This document shows positions 1 to 8,953 of a DNA stretch of 64,000 nt, piece by piece. Position 1 is the first letter of the stretch; each line of letters begins with the position of its first letter. The notes under the pieces were generated by a model. That model saw only the letters and a program-made list of their open reading frames with translations, had not been told where the DNA came from and ran no database searches. Both the position numbers and the translations under genes were made by a program. Origin of the DNA: Rhodothermales bacterium. GTDB lineage: Bacteria; Bacteroidota; Rhodothermia; Rhodothermales; Bin80. The stretch covers positions 62,001-126,000 of the forward strand of contig JANQES010000063.1 in NCBI GenBank assembly GCA_028278205.1, read 5' to 3'.

Positions 1-83
1 CATGGCCTTCCTGGTGAAACTAAGCTCTTCATTCAAGGGTTTGCGGAGACAACAAAGCCTTGCCCCCAAGCCCTCACCCGCTC

Positions 84-2411
84 ATGCCTTTCCACCTCGC
101 CGTCGGCGTTCCGCCGTTTTTTGTTGAAGTTGCTGCGCTGCTCGTGTGCGGCGCGCTGATTGCCTACATCGGCTACCGGCTCAAACTCGTGCCTATCGTC
201 GGGTTTTTGTTGACGGGCGTGGTCATCGGGCCGAATGCGCTGGAGCTGGTCAAAGACCAGGCGCTGGTCGATGCGACGGCGCAAGTGGGGGTGATCTTGC
301 TGCTCTTCACCATCGGCATCGAATTCAGCCTGGAGAAGCTGGCGCGGATCAAGAAGCTGATCTTCGGCGGCGGCGGCATGCAAGTGGGCCTGACGGCGCT
401 GGCGACGATGGGTATTCTGGCGGCCTTCGGGGTGTCGTGGCAGGCGGGGTTGTTTACGGGGTTTCTGGTGGCGCTCTCGTCTACAGCCATCGTCCTCAAA
501 CTCCTCGGCAGCCGGGGCGAGACCAACACCGAGCCGGGGCAGGCCTCGCTCGGCATCCTGATCTTTCAAGACCTCGCCATCATCGTGATGGTGCTGCTGG
601 TGCCGATGCTGGCCGGGCAGGGCGGCTCGCCGCTGGGCATTCTGGCGGCGCTCGGCAAAGCCGGCCTCATCATCGCCGTGGCGCTGCTGGGGGCGCGGCG
701 CGTGATGCCGATTGTGCTCGAACGCGTGGCGAAGACGTGCTCGCAGGAGTTGTTTTTGCTCTCGCTCATCGCCATCTGTTTCGGCATGGCGCTGCTGGCG
801 AGCCTGGCCGGCGTCAGCCTCGAACTCGGCGCTTTCCTGGCCGGTCTCATCGTCTCGGAGAGCCGCTTTTCAGAGCACGCGTTCGGCGAGATCATGCCGC
901 TTCAGATCCTGTTCGCCGCGACTTTTTTCGTGTCGGTGGGGATGTTGCTGGACGTCGGTTTTCTGGTGAGCAACCTGCCGCTGGTCCTCGGCGTGGTCGT
1001 GCTGGTTTTGCTGATCAAAGCTGTGACGACGGGCATCAGCATGAAGGCGCTGGGCTATGGGACGGCGTCGGCGGTGGCGGTGGCGTTTACGCTGGCGCAG
1101 GTGGGCGAGTTTTCGTTCGTGCTGGAGCGGGCCGGGCGCGCGTTGGAACTGTTCCCGGCAGGCCTGGCCGAGACCGGCTCGCAGACGTTCATCGCGGCGA
1201 CGGTGGTGTTGATGGTGATGACGCCGCCGCTGTCGCAACTGGGGATGCGCCTGGCGAAACGACTCGAAGCGCGCCGCCCGGAAGAGCCGGACGAAGAGAT
1301 GCCGGGCCCGGATGAAGCGGTCGAAGCCGCCCCGCTGCCCGACGACCACGCGACCATCGAAAATCACATCATCATCGCCGGGTACGGACGCGGCGCGCGG
1401 CGGCTCAGCGGGGTGTTGCATTCAGCAAGGATCCCGCATGTGATCATGACCCTGAGCCCGCCTCGCGCCGAGGAAGCCGAGACCAGAGGTCGCCTCGTCG
1501 TGCGCGGCGACCCTGCCCGGCAAAATGCCCTGCTGCACGCGCGCATCCTGCAAGCCAAAATGCTCTTCATCCCCGACGACGACGCCGAGTTCGCCCACCG
1601 CGTCGCCCGCGTGGCGCGGACGCTGAATCCGACCCTCCGCATCGTCGCCCGGACACGCTATCAGGACGCCGCCGAAGAACTCGTCCACGCCGGCACCGAT
1701 CAGATCGTCACCGAAGAACTCGAAACCATCGCCCAGCTTTTCGCCGAAGTCTTGCGCGACTATCACATCGAGCCTGCCGAAGTCGAGCATTGCCTGAGTG
1801 TCGTCCGGGGCGAGCAGTACGAGGTCATCCGCAACACCGGCGGCGACGGCGTGCTGGCGCCCATCGGCGACATGATCGTCGGCGCGCTCGACACGCGGAC
1901 CGTCACGCTGCGCGAGGGCGCTTCGATCATCGATCAAACGCTGGAGTCGGTGGCGTTCGAGCACAAGGGGCTTTCGGTGAAATCCATCCGGCGCGGGCAC
2001 ACCAATATCACGATGCCGCCGCCGCAGTTCAGGCTCAAAGAGGGCGATATGCTGACCCTCCGGGGCACCGCCGACGCCTTCGCCCGGTGCGCCGAACTCT
2101 TCCGCACTGAACTCGTCGATGCGCCTGAACCGAAAGCCGCGCCGCATCCGACGGCCCGGCAGGTGCATCTCTACGGCACCGACTGGTGCCCGCTCACCGG
2201 CGGTTTCCGCGCCTACCTCAAACGCCACGACATCCCCTTCGACTATCACAACATCGAACAAGACGCCGCCGCCGAAGAAGCCGTCAAGGCGATGAACAAC
2301 GGCAAGCTCAAATTCCCGATGGTCGTCGTCGACGACGAGACGATGAAAAACCCGCCCATCGACGAACTCGAAGCCGCCCTCCGCGCCGCCGGGCTGACGA
2401 TGGTTTCGTGA
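84..2411 (+). CDS. Kef-type monovalent cation:proton antiporter with RCK and C-terminal glutaredoxin-like domains
   Basis: An integral membrane CPA2-family antiporter (K+ or Na+ out, H+ in) of about 775 residues. Residues 1 to about 390 are a string of hydrophobic helices. They include the Kef-type stretch GILIFQDLAIIVMVLLVP. A cytoplasmic TrkA-N/RCK domain follows (IIIAGYGRGARR, about 428-550), then a TrkA-C domain (about 600-675). The last 80 residues (from QVHLYGTDWCPLTGG) look like a glutaredoxin with a single cysteine, CPLT instead of CPYC. I chose the ATG at 84 because the longer frame begins with TTG at 60 and adds only eight polar residues. Kef proteins are gated by glutathione adducts, so a fused thioredoxin-fold domain suggests redox control, which is inference. 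Family placement is secure; the transported ion is not. Confidence 0.85.
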   Translation: MPFHLAVGVPPFFVEVAALLVCGALIAYIGYRLKLVPIVGFLLTGVVIGPNALELVKDQALVDATAQVGVILLLFTIGIEFSLEKLARIKKLIFGGGGMQVGLTALATMGILAAFGVSWQAGLFTGFLVALSSTAIVLKLLGSRGETNTEPGQASLGILIFQDLAIIVMVLLVPMLAGQGGSPLGILAALGKAGLIIAVALLGARRVMPIVLERVAKTCSQELFLLSLIAICFGMALLASLAGVSLELGAFLAGLIVSESRFSEHAFGEIMPLQILFAATFFVSVGMLLDVGFLVSNLPLVLGVVVLVLLIKAVTTGISMKALGYGTASAVAVAFTLAQVGEFSFVLERAGRALELFPAGLAETGSQTFIAATVVLMVMTPPLSQLGMRLAKRLEARRPEEPDEEMPGPDEAVEAAPLPDDHATIENHIIIAGYGRGARRLSGVLHSARIPHVIMTLSPPRAEEAETRGRLVVRGDPARQNALLHARILQAKMLFIPDDDAEFAHRVARVARTLNPTLRIVARTRYQDAAEELVHAGTDQIVTEELETIAQLFAEVLRDYHIEPAEVEHCLSVVRGEQYEVIRNTGGDGVLAPIGDMIVGALDTRTVTLREGASIIDQTLESVAFEHKGLSVKSIRRGHTNITMPPPQFRLKEGDMLTLRGTADAFARCAELFRTELVDAPEPKAAPHPTARQVHLYGTDWCPLTGGFRAYLKRHDIPFDYHNIEQDAAAEEAVKAMNNGKLKFPMVVVDDETMKNPPIDELEAALRAAGLTMVS

Positions 2412-2461
2412 AACGTGAGGGTGCTTGACCAAAGAATGCCGGCAAACTAGATCGTCGAAGG

Positions 2462-2627
2462 AGCCCCGTAGGGGCGTCCTGTTTGTAGAACCTCACGTTT
2501 GCTCAAAAAATAGCTCCGTAGGAGCGGCCTGTTCAAAGCGGATGTAGCGGATTTTTTGAACAGGCCGCTCCTACGCTATTTGTTTTTTAAAAGCTTTATG
2601 CTACAAACAGGACGCCCCTACGGGGCT
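2462..2627. repeat. Nested palindromic repeat, GCCCCGTAGGGGC family, copy 1
   Basis: Outer arms at 2462-2488 and 2601-2627 are perfect 27-bp reverse complements. Inside, 2518-2537 and 2555-2574 are perfect 20-bp reverse complements (core GTAGGAGCGGCCTG). The DNA or RNA could fold into a long two-tier hairpin. A second copy with the same core words lies at 16659-16807. No protein is encoded in it. It probably belongs to a dispersed family of non-coding palindromic elements. It also serves as a transcript end for the antiporter gene upstream if transcribed. Confidence 0.8.
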
Positions 2628-2750
2628 GAAAAAGGTGAACATCGTCTTTTCGAGCGTCACCGCCCACATCCTGGCGCCTTCGACGTCGGGCTCAAGACGG
2701 AGCGCTTCGCGGGGATAGTACCGGGCTGTTTTTGATGGATCGGGAGTCAT
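2628..2750 (-). pseudogene. N-terminal remnant of a small cupin-like protein gene
   Basis: Reading leftwards from the ATG at 2750, the frame gives about 41 residues (MTPDPSKTARYYPREALR..., then GARMWAVTLEKTMFTFF). This resembles the first strand region of small cupin proteins, in which a line such as EVEPHARFPEHRH would come next. Instead the frame runs straight into the palindromic repeat at 2627 and stops at 2601. I infer a gene cut off by insertion or rearrangement at the repeat. The family assignment rests on recall of a short motif, so it is tentative. Confidence 0.4.
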
Positions 2751-2978
2751 GGCATTGCCTCGGCTGGTGACTTCGGAGTAGGTATGCGCAAGATAGTGAA
2801 GCCTCGACCTCGCCCGGCCCTGAAGAACCGGGCTCACTGGCTAAAGCCCCGATGGTGCTAAAACAGGGTGCTTCAGCGTCCTTGTGCTACTGAGCCCGGT
2901 GATTGAGCGCCGGGCGGGCCTGGGCTTCACCACAAAGCACATACCTGCCGCTGCATCATGGCTCTGTTTCATATTTCT

Positions 2979-3024
2979 ACTAAGTTTTAGTTGTAATAAT
3001 CTTCGCCCACTCCTAACTTTTAGT
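2979..3024. promoter_or_regulatory. Candidate operator for the PadR regulator (two palindromic sites)
   Basis: The word ACTAAGTTTTAGT at 2979-2991 is a palindrome with 5-bp arms. A near copy, CCTAACTTTTAGT, lies at 3012-3024. The two are 33 bp apart centre to centre, about three helical turns, in an AT-rich stretch ending 18 bp before the padR-like start codon. PadR proteins commonly repress their own operon by binding such dyads. Binding here is inference. Confidence 0.5.
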
Positions 3025-3042
3025 AAAAATACCCGCTATGCC

Positions 3043-3369
3043 ATGAAATACCTCTCCCGCAACGACGAGATTCTCTTGCTCTCGATCTGGCGTCTTCAGG
3101 ATGCGGCCTACGGCGTCACCATCCGGCAGGACGTGTTGGAGCGCGCGGGCAAGAAGTTCACCTTCGGCGCTTTGTGGGTCTCGCTCGATAACCTCGCCAA
3201 GAAAGGCTACGTCACCAAAACCGTGGCCGATCCGACGCCAACACGCGGCGGGCGGGGTAAGATCTACTACCGCCTCACCCCGGACGGCCTGCGCGCCTTG
3301 CAGCAAGTGCGCAACCTCCAGCAAACCCTCTGGGCCGGCATCCCGCAGTTGAGTTTGGGAAGTGGCTGA
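3043..3369 (+). CDS. PadR family transcriptional regulator
   Basis: A 108-residue winged-helix regulator. The sequence shows the PadR pattern: an N-terminal helix region (NDEILLLSIWRLQDAAYGVTI), the recognition helix around FGALWVSLDNLAKKGYV, and the wing GRGKIYYRLTPDGLRAL. I placed the start at the ATG at 3043 because the open frame upstream (from 2884) is non-conserved and runs through the likely operator. The next gene, 200 bp downstream on the same strand, is an FtsX-type ABC permease. This regulator/permease pairing is common in Rhodothermota and Acidobacteria. It probably represses this small operon in response to an unknown ligand. Confidence 0.85.
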   Translation: MKYLSRNDEILLLSIWRLQDAAYGVTIRQDVLERAGKKFTFGALWVSLDNLAKKGYVTKTVADPTPTRGGRGKIYYRLTPDGLRALQQVRNLQQTLWAGIPQLSLGSG

Positions 3370-3374
3370 TTTGG

Positions 3375-3525
3375 TATTTTGGATTTTAGATTTTGGATTT
3401 TGGATTGGGTGCGGCCTACTTCGTCCTCAATAATCGAAAAAGCCGAGCCGGTTGAAACCGCTGAGGTTTTTTCATTTGAGATGACGGTGCCAAATCAGAC
3501 CAATCCAAAATCTAAAATCCAAAAT
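3375..3525. repeat. Long inverted repeat, GGATTTT heptad family, copy A1
   Basis: The left arm 3375-3409 is built from heptads of the type ATTTTGG/ATTTTAG. The right arm 3500-3525 is its reverse complement. The roughly 90-bp middle contains AATAATCGAAAAAG and CCGCTGAGG, both shared with copy A2 at 14500. It sits between padR and its partner permease, so it could form a strong hairpin in the operon mRNA. Confidence 0.85.
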
Positions 3526-3569
3526 TCGTCAACCAGGGGTGCGAACTTGAACACGACTCAGCAGGCGTC

Positions 3570-6218
3570 ATGAATCGCCTAAGAAACAAACCTCCTCCCC
3601 TCGCGGCGTGGCTCTTCCGGCGGGTGATGCTGAACGAAGAGCAGGCCACCATCCTGGGCGATATGGAGGAGCATTATCACGCGTTGCGGGCCGAGCGCGG
3701 TCGGTTCGGGGCGGCGCTGTGGTATTACGGGCAGGTGGCGCTTTCGCTGCCGGTGCTGATCGTTCATGCCATCTACTGGAAAGGCGTCATGCTTAGAAAT
3801 TATCTGAAAACGGCGGTGCGCAGCATCGCGCGGCAGAAGCTCTACTCGGCCATCAATATTGTCGGTCTGTCTTTCGGGATGGCGTGCTGCTTCCTGATCT
3901 CGCTTTACGTCTACGACGAAGTCTCGTACGACAAGTTTTTCGACGACGGCGAGCGTATTTACCGCATCGCGCTCGAACGCCGGTATCCCGATCACACCCG
4001 CTATTTCGCGTCCTCGTCGGTGATGGTGACGCCGACGCTCCTGGCGAACTATCCGGACGTCGAACAGGCCACGCGGCTGCACCGGCTTTTCTTCGCGCCG
4101 CAGGTGGTCGTCACGGTGGACGATAAGACGTATCAAGAGAGCCGGTTTTTGTGGGCCGATTCGAATTTTTTCGACGTCTTCTCGTTCCGTTTTCTGGAAG
4201 GCGATCCGACGACGGCGCTCGACGCGCCCAACAAGGTGGTGCTGACGGATAAGACGGCGCGGCGATACTTCGGCGATGAGCCAGCGATCAACAAAACCAT
4301 TATGGGCGGCGCCGGAGAGTTCGTCGTCTCGGCGGTCATCGAAGACATCCCCGAAAACTCGCACATCGACGTCGACTTGCTAGGCTCGATGCGGGCGATA
4401 GGCTATCTGGAGACGGCGATCAACCAGGGCAACTGGGTCTCGCCGTGGCTCTACACCTACGTCCGGCTGCGCGAGGGGGTCGATCCGGAGGCGTTCCAGG
4501 CCAAGTTGCCGGATATGGTGCAGACGTACGGCGCCGATCAAATCAAAGCGCAACTCGGCATCGCGGGGGAGGATTACACCGAGTCGGGGCACGCTTATAC
4601 CTATTTCTTGCAGCCGCTGCACGACATCCACCTGCATTCGAACATGGAGGTCGAGCTTCAGGCCAACGGCAGCATCACGTACGTGTATCTGCTGGTGGGC
4701 CTCGTGGCGTTTATTTTGCTGATCTCGTGCATCAACTTTGTCAATCTGGCGACGGCGCGGTCTACCGAGCGGGCCAAAGAGGTGGGCGTGCGCAAGGTGA
4801 TGGGCTCGTACCGGGGGCACCTGATCCGGCAGTTTCTGACCGAATCCATCGTCATCAGCAGCATCAGCCTGGCGCTGGCGGTGCTGATAGCGTGGCTCTT
4901 CCTGCCGGTGTTCAACGGCCTGGCGGGCAAGGCGCTGACGCTCGGTGTGGTGGCGCATCCGCTGGTGATGGCGGGCTTGCTAGGCTTTGCCCTCGTGGTG
5001 GGCCTTTTGGCCGGCGGCTATCCGGCGCTGGTCATCTCGGCGATGGATCCGACGACGGTGCTCAAAGGCGCCTTCAAATCGAGCCGGCGGGGGATCTGGC
5101 TGCGCAACATCCTGGTCATCGTTCAGTTTTCGATTTCGATGGTGTTGATCTCCGGCACGTTGATCGCCGCGCAGCAACTCGATTATATCCGCACCAAACA
5201 ACTCGGCTTCGACAAAGAGAACGTGTTGATCGTCAAGCAGGCCGGGGCGTTGCAGACCAACATGGAGGCCTTCAAAGACGAACTGCGCGCGCTGCCCGGC
5301 GTCGTCGGCGTGGCCAGCACCAACGCCGCGCCGGGCGCCTTCTTTGGCAGCAGCATCTACGCCCCCGACGACCCGGACAAGCCGCTCTTCCGCACCAACG
5401 TCGTCACGATTGACGACGACTACGTCGAGACGCTGGCGATGACGATGACGGCGGGGCGGGCGTTTTCGGAGGAATACAACGATTCGCTCAACGTCATTAT
5501 CAACGAAACCGCCGCCCGTGCCCTCGGCTGGGATGACCCGGTCGGCCATTCGCTGCGCGAGTCGATCAACAATGCCCAGCAAGAAGCGCGGACCTTCGAA
5601 ATCGTGGGCGTCGTCGAGGATTTCAACTTTCAATCGCTGCATACCGAGATCGCGCCGCTGGTCATTTTCAACGGCCAGCAGGGCAACACCGTGGCCGCGC
5701 GCCTGGGGCCGGGCGACGTGCAGCAAACCATCGCCGCCATCGGCGAGACATGGCGCACGTTTGTGCCGGAGCGCGCGTTGCTCTTCTCGTTCCTCGACCA
5801 GGATCTCGACGCGTTGTATCAGGCGGATCAGGCGTCGGGCCGGGTGCTCAACGCCTTCACGCTGCTGGCTATCTTGCTGGCCTGCGTCGGGCTTTTCGGC
5901 ATGGCGGCCTACACCACGGGGCAGCGCGCCAAAGAGATCGGCATCCGTAAGGTGCTGGGCGCCTCGGTGACGGGCATCATCTTGCTGCTCTCGAAAGAGT
6001 TCACCAAACTCATCGTGATTGCCTTTGTGCTGGCCGCGCCGCTGGCCTACTTCGGGCTGAACTGGTGGCTGGACTCCTTCGCCTATCGCATCGACGTGGG
6101 CGTGATGACGCTGGCGCTGGCCGGCGGCCTGACGCTGCTGATGGCCTGGCTGACGATCAGCTATCAATCGATCAAAACCGCGCTGACGAATCCGATCAAC
6201 AGTTTGCGGGATGAATAG
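3570..6218 (+). CDS. ABC transporter permease, MacB/FtsX type with N-terminal prefix domain
   Basis: An 882-residue inner-membrane permease. Residues 1-70 form the short prefix domain found in PadR-linked permeases (LAAWLFRRVMLNEEQATILGDMEEHY). A helix and a periplasmic MacB-type domain follow (about 90-360), then a first FtsX block near residue 370 (SCINFVNLATARSTERAKEVG). A second periplasmic domain and a second FtsX block near 765 complete it (TTGQRAKEIGIRKVLGAS). The duplicated FtsX layout means one polypeptide supplies all the helices usually given by two. No ATPase gene is adjacent, so its nucleotide-binding partner must be elsewhere. The substrate is unknown; efflux or lipoprotein/peptide export is typical of the family. 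Confidence 0.88.
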   Translation: MNRLRNKPPPLAAWLFRRVMLNEEQATILGDMEEHYHALRAERGRFGAALWYYGQVALSLPVLIVHAIYWKGVMLRNYLKTAVRSIARQKLYSAINIVGLSFGMACCFLISLYVYDEVSYDKFFDDGERIYRIALERRYPDHTRYFASSSVMVTPTLLANYPDVEQATRLHRLFFAPQVVVTVDDKTYQESRFLWADSNFFDVFSFRFLEGDPTTALDAPNKVVLTDKTARRYFGDEPAINKTIMGGAGEFVVSAVIEDIPENSHIDVDLLGSMRAIGYLETAINQGNWVSPWLYTYVRLREGVDPEAFQAKLPDMVQTYGADQIKAQLGIAGEDYTESGHAYTYFLQPLHDIHLHSNMEVELQANGSITYVYLLVGLVAFILLISCINFVNLATARSTERAKEVGVRKVMGSYRGHLIRQFLTESIVISSISLALAVLIAWLFLPVFNGLAGKALTLGVVAHPLVMAGLLGFALVVGLLAGGYPALVISAMDPTTVLKGAFKSSRRGIWLRNILVIVQFSISMVLISGTLIAAQQLDYIRTKQLGFDKENVLIVKQAGALQTNMEAFKDELRALPGVVGVASTNAAPGAFFGSSIYAPDDPDKPLFRTNVVTIDDDYVETLAMTMTAGRAFSEEYNDSLNVIINETAARALGWDDPVGHSLRESINNAQQEARTFEIVGVVEDFNFQSLHTEIAPLVIFNGQQGNTVAARLGPGDVQQTIAAIGETWRTFVPERALLFSFLDQDLDALYQADQASGRVLNAFTLLAILLACVGLFGMAAYTTGQRAKEIGIRKVLGASVTGIILLLSKEFTKLIVIAFVLAAPLAYFGLNWWLDSFAYRIDVGVMTLALAGGLTLLMAWLTISYQSIKTALTNPINSLRDE

Positions 6219-6460
6219 TTCGCCTTCGGCTCGCGGTCATTTGCTTCGCGGTCATTTGTTCGCTTCGCTCACGTCAATTGCGCCTACGGCGCGTCATTGG
6301 CTCACTTTGTTCGCGTCATTTGCACCCTGCGGGTGCGTCAATTGCGCCTACGGCGCATCATTCACTGTCATGGGTCGAACTTGACAATGAATGACGCGAG
6401 CGCAGCGAGCATAATGACAACAAATGACGCGAACGAAGTGAGCCAATGACGCCGAAGGCA
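6219..6460. repeat. Repeat-rich intergenic segment with TCATTTG/CGCGTCATT words
   Basis: Between two convergent genes, this segment is made of short palindromes (GCGCCTACGGCGC, CACCCTGCGGGTG) alternating with words like GTCATTTG and CGTCATTGG. Its two halves are partly reverse complements: GGCTCACTTTGTTCGCGTCA near 6299 matches TGACGCGAACGAAGTGAGCC near 6425 with one mismatch. No gene is seen in it. It may act as a bidirectional transcript end. Confidence 0.6.
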
Positions 6461-6928
6461 CTATCCCCCATGACACCGTTTATATTTTTTGCCGCTGCCG
6501 CACCAGCACGGTTCGTTGCGGCCTGTCTTGACGGGCTCCATCTGCTCACCGTCCACATAAAACCAACGCCCTTCCTCTTTGATAAATTTGGACCGCTCGT
6601 GCATCTGCCCTGGTGCCGACCCGCTGAAATAGGCGACGAATTCGACGTAGCCCACGTCATCGGTCCGTTCGCCTCGTCGTTTGTCTAGAATGCGCAGTCC
6701 TAGCCATTGCCGGCTGTCGATGGTGTGTGCCAACACCGCCCGATCCGTTTTTCTGGTGGAAGGGTGCCGCGTGTCGATGAGGTAGTCGATGTCGCGTTTG
6801 CAGAAGGCGGCGTAGCGCGAGCGCATGAGTTGCTCCGCCGTCTGCGCCTGCGCCGCGCCCCGATGCAACGGCTCGCAACACGCGTGATACGGTTTGGAAC
6901 GGCCACAGGGGCACGGATCGGAAGTCAC
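6461..6928 (-). CDS. ychJ: YchJ-like protein with two SEC-C zinc-binding motifs
   Basis: A 155-residue protein of the UPF0225/YchJ family. The N-terminus carries a cysteine cluster ([18 protein letters not shown]) and the C-terminus a full SEC-C motif ([16 protein letters not shown]). Between them is the NTF2-like core with [12 protein letters not shown] and WLGLRIL. SEC-C motifs bind zinc and are found in SecA tails. The cellular role of YchJ is unknown. It is convergent with the ABC permease gene and divergent from the symporter gene. The length matches the family. Confidence 0.9.
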   Translation of the reverse strand: MTSDPCPCGRSKPYHACCEPLHRGAAQAQTAEQLMRSRYAAFCKRDIDYLIDTRHPSTRKTDRAVLAHTIDSRQWLGLRILDKRRGERTDDVGYVEFVAYFSGSAPGQMHERSKFIKEEGRWFYVDGEQMEPVKTGRNEPCWCGSGKKYKRCHGG

Positions 6929-7142
6929 GAAAATCGCTCTTGACGCTTGTTGCAGAAATCAGCCGGTGGCCGGTGCAATCGGGAAGGTAAGCCTTCAGGA
7001 CTTCTCCGGAAATCGACCCGACAACTTTTTGCCGTGTTCGAAGGCTGGAGGATGCTTATCTTGGGCGGCGTTGACCTGTGTAACCGCTTACACTGCCTTC
7101 GTAATCAGCGCGTTTTTACAACGCTAAAAAGTCCCCACCAGT

Positions 7143-8804
7143 ATGCCGCAATTCGAACTGGCAGGGCTCGACCTCGTGATGGTCGGCCTCTACGTGGTCT
7201 TCATCGTGGCGATTGGCTTTTACTTCGCCCGGCGCACCGAAACCACCGACGACTACTTCCTCGCCGGCCGCTCGCTGACGTGGTGGCTGATCGGCTTTTC
7301 GCTGTTCGCCTCGAACGTCTCGTCGAGCACGCTGGTGGGGCTTTCTTCGGCGGCGTTCAGTTCGGGCATCGCGGTCTATAATTATGAATGGATGGCGGCG
7401 CTGGTGTTGATCGTCTTCATCGTCTTCTTCCTGCCGTTCTATCTCAAGACGCGCATCTTCACGATGCCCGAATTCCTGGAACGGCGCTTCGACGAACGCT
7501 CGCGCTATTATTTTTCGGGCGTGATGATCTTCATGAACATCGTCATCGACACGGCGGCGGCGCTCTATGCCGGGTCGCTCGTGGTGCAGATCATCTACCC
7601 GGACATCCCGCTCTGGATCTCGGTGGTGCTCCTGGGTATCCTGGCAGGCATCTACACGATTGCCGGCGGCCTCAAAGCCGTCGTCTACACCGATGCGGTG
7701 CAGGCGGTGCTGCTGCTCATCGGCGCGTTTCTGGTGGCGGTGCTTTCGTTCGAAGCCATCGGCGGCTCGTGGGCCGACGTCAAGGCCGCCGTGCCGGCGG
7801 AAGACCTCAGCATCATCCTGCCGGCCAGCGACCCGGTGATGCCCTGGCCCGGCCTGCTGACGGGGGTGTTTCTGCTGGGCTTTTATTTCTGGGGGACGAA
7901 CCAGTTTATGGTGCAGCGCACGCTGGGCGCCAAAGACCTCAACCACGGACGCTGGGGCGCGCTCTTTGCCGGCTTGCTGAAGCTGCCCATCATCTTCATC
8001 ATGGTCCTGCCCGGCCTCTTCGGGCGGCTGCTCTACCCCGCCGCCGAGTATCCGGCCCTCGCCGAAAACTCGGACCTGATCTTCCCGACGCTCATGTTCG
8101 ATCTGCTGCCCGTGGGCATCCGGGGGTTGATCATCGCAGCGCTGGTGGCGGCCATCATGTCTAGCGTAGACTCGACGCTCAACTCGGCTTCGACGCTGGT
8201 GACGATGGACTTCATCAAGAAGCTCAAGCCCAAAGCTTCGAACAAGACCCTCGTGATTGTAGGCCGCGTCGTGACGTTCGTCTTCATGACGCTGGCGATC
8301 CTCTGGGCGCCGCAAATCCTCAAATTCCCCGACATCTGGACCTACCTCCAGTCGATGCTGGCCTACCTGTGCCCGCCGTTCGTGGCCTGTTTCGTCATGG
8401 GTATTTTCTGGAAACGCTCGAACCGCACAGCGGCTTTCCTGGCGCTCATCGTGGGCCACGCCGCAGCGGCGCTGTTCTTCGTGCTCCACCTGACGGGCAT
8501 GATCATCGTGCAAACCGGCCCGCTCGATGCAGCCCAACAGGCCGCCGTGGCCGCCGGCACGCCGGTGCTGCACTTCCTCTACATGGCGCCGATCCTGCTG
8601 GTCATCAGCATCCTCGTCATCGTCGGCGTGAGCCTCTCCGGCGAAAAACCGGACGAAGAAACCGTGCGCGATTTGACGTGGACGCGCGATTTCTTCCGCC
8701 AGGAAACCGAAGAACTGGCCGGGCTTCCGTGGTACCAAAACTATCGATACCTGACCATCGGCATGCTCGTGCTCATCGCCATTTTCGTGGGAATGTTCTG
8801 GTAA
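7143..8804 (+). CDS. Sodium:solute symporter (SSS family), probably for sugar
   Basis: A 553-residue inner-membrane symporter with about 13-14 hydrophobic helices. It has the SSS signature features: TDDYFLAGRSLTWWLIGFSLFASN near residue 35, and IMSSVDSTLNSASTLVT in the middle. The closest remembered relatives are the SGLT-type sugar transporters. It lies 150 bp upstream of sucrose-phosphate synthase and a PfkB sugar kinase on the same strand, which supports a sugar substrate. Substrate identity is inferred. The 214 bp upstream (6929-7142) contain no gene. Confidence 0.88.
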   Translation: MPQFELAGLDLVMVGLYVVFIVAIGFYFARRTETTDDYFLAGRSLTWWLIGFSLFASNVSSSTLVGLSSAAFSSGIAVYNYEWMAALVLIVFIVFFLPFYLKTRIFTMPEFLERRFDERSRYYFSGVMIFMNIVIDTAAALYAGSLVVQIIYPDIPLWISVVLLGILAGIYTIAGGLKAVVYTDAVQAVLLLIGAFLVAVLSFEAIGGSWADVKAAVPAEDLSIILPASDPVMPWPGLLTGVFLLGFYFWGTNQFMVQRTLGAKDLNHGRWGALFAGLLKLPIIFIMVLPGLFGRLLYPAAEYPALAENSDLIFPTLMFDLLPVGIRGLIIAALVAAIMSSVDSTLNSASTLVTMDFIKKLKPKASNKTLVIVGRVVTFVFMTLAILWAPQILKFPDIWTYLQSMLAYLCPPFVACFVMGIFWKRSNRTAAFLALIVGHAAAALFFVLHLTGMIIVQTGPLDAAQQAAVAAGTPVLHFLYMAPILLVISILVIVGVSLSGEKPDEETVRDLTWTRDFFRQETEELAGLPWYQNYRYLTIGMLVLIAIFVGMFW

Positions 8805-8811
8805 GGGAAAT

Positions 8812-8921
8812 GGAACGCGGATGACGCGGATACAGCGGATGATCGCGGATTTAGCATAGCCAGATCCGCAATCATCCGTCCTAATCTGCGTTAGGTGAGC
8901 GTAGCGAAACGGATCCGCGTT
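8812..8921. repeat. Inverted repeat of the CGCGGATGA/TCATCCGCG type, copy E1
   Basis: The left part holds CGCGGATGACGCGGATACAG and the right part TCCGCAATCATCCG and GGATCCGCG. They are partly complementary and separated by a short loop. Related words recur at 11493-11638 and 38379-38432. It lies between the symporter and spsA genes. Confidence 0.7.
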
Positions 8922-8953
8922 CTATTCTGATGGATCTGCAAGCCGTATCCGCC

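Noticed and set aside
6219..6460. Second CRISPR array
   Set aside because: Repeated words here are short palindromes without a constant repeat/spacer pattern; they form an inverted repeat and not a direct-repeat array.
7116..8738. 540-residue minus-strand frame
   Set aside because: It is antisense to the SSS symporter. It is rich in His, Arg, Asp and Glu, with no recognisable fold.
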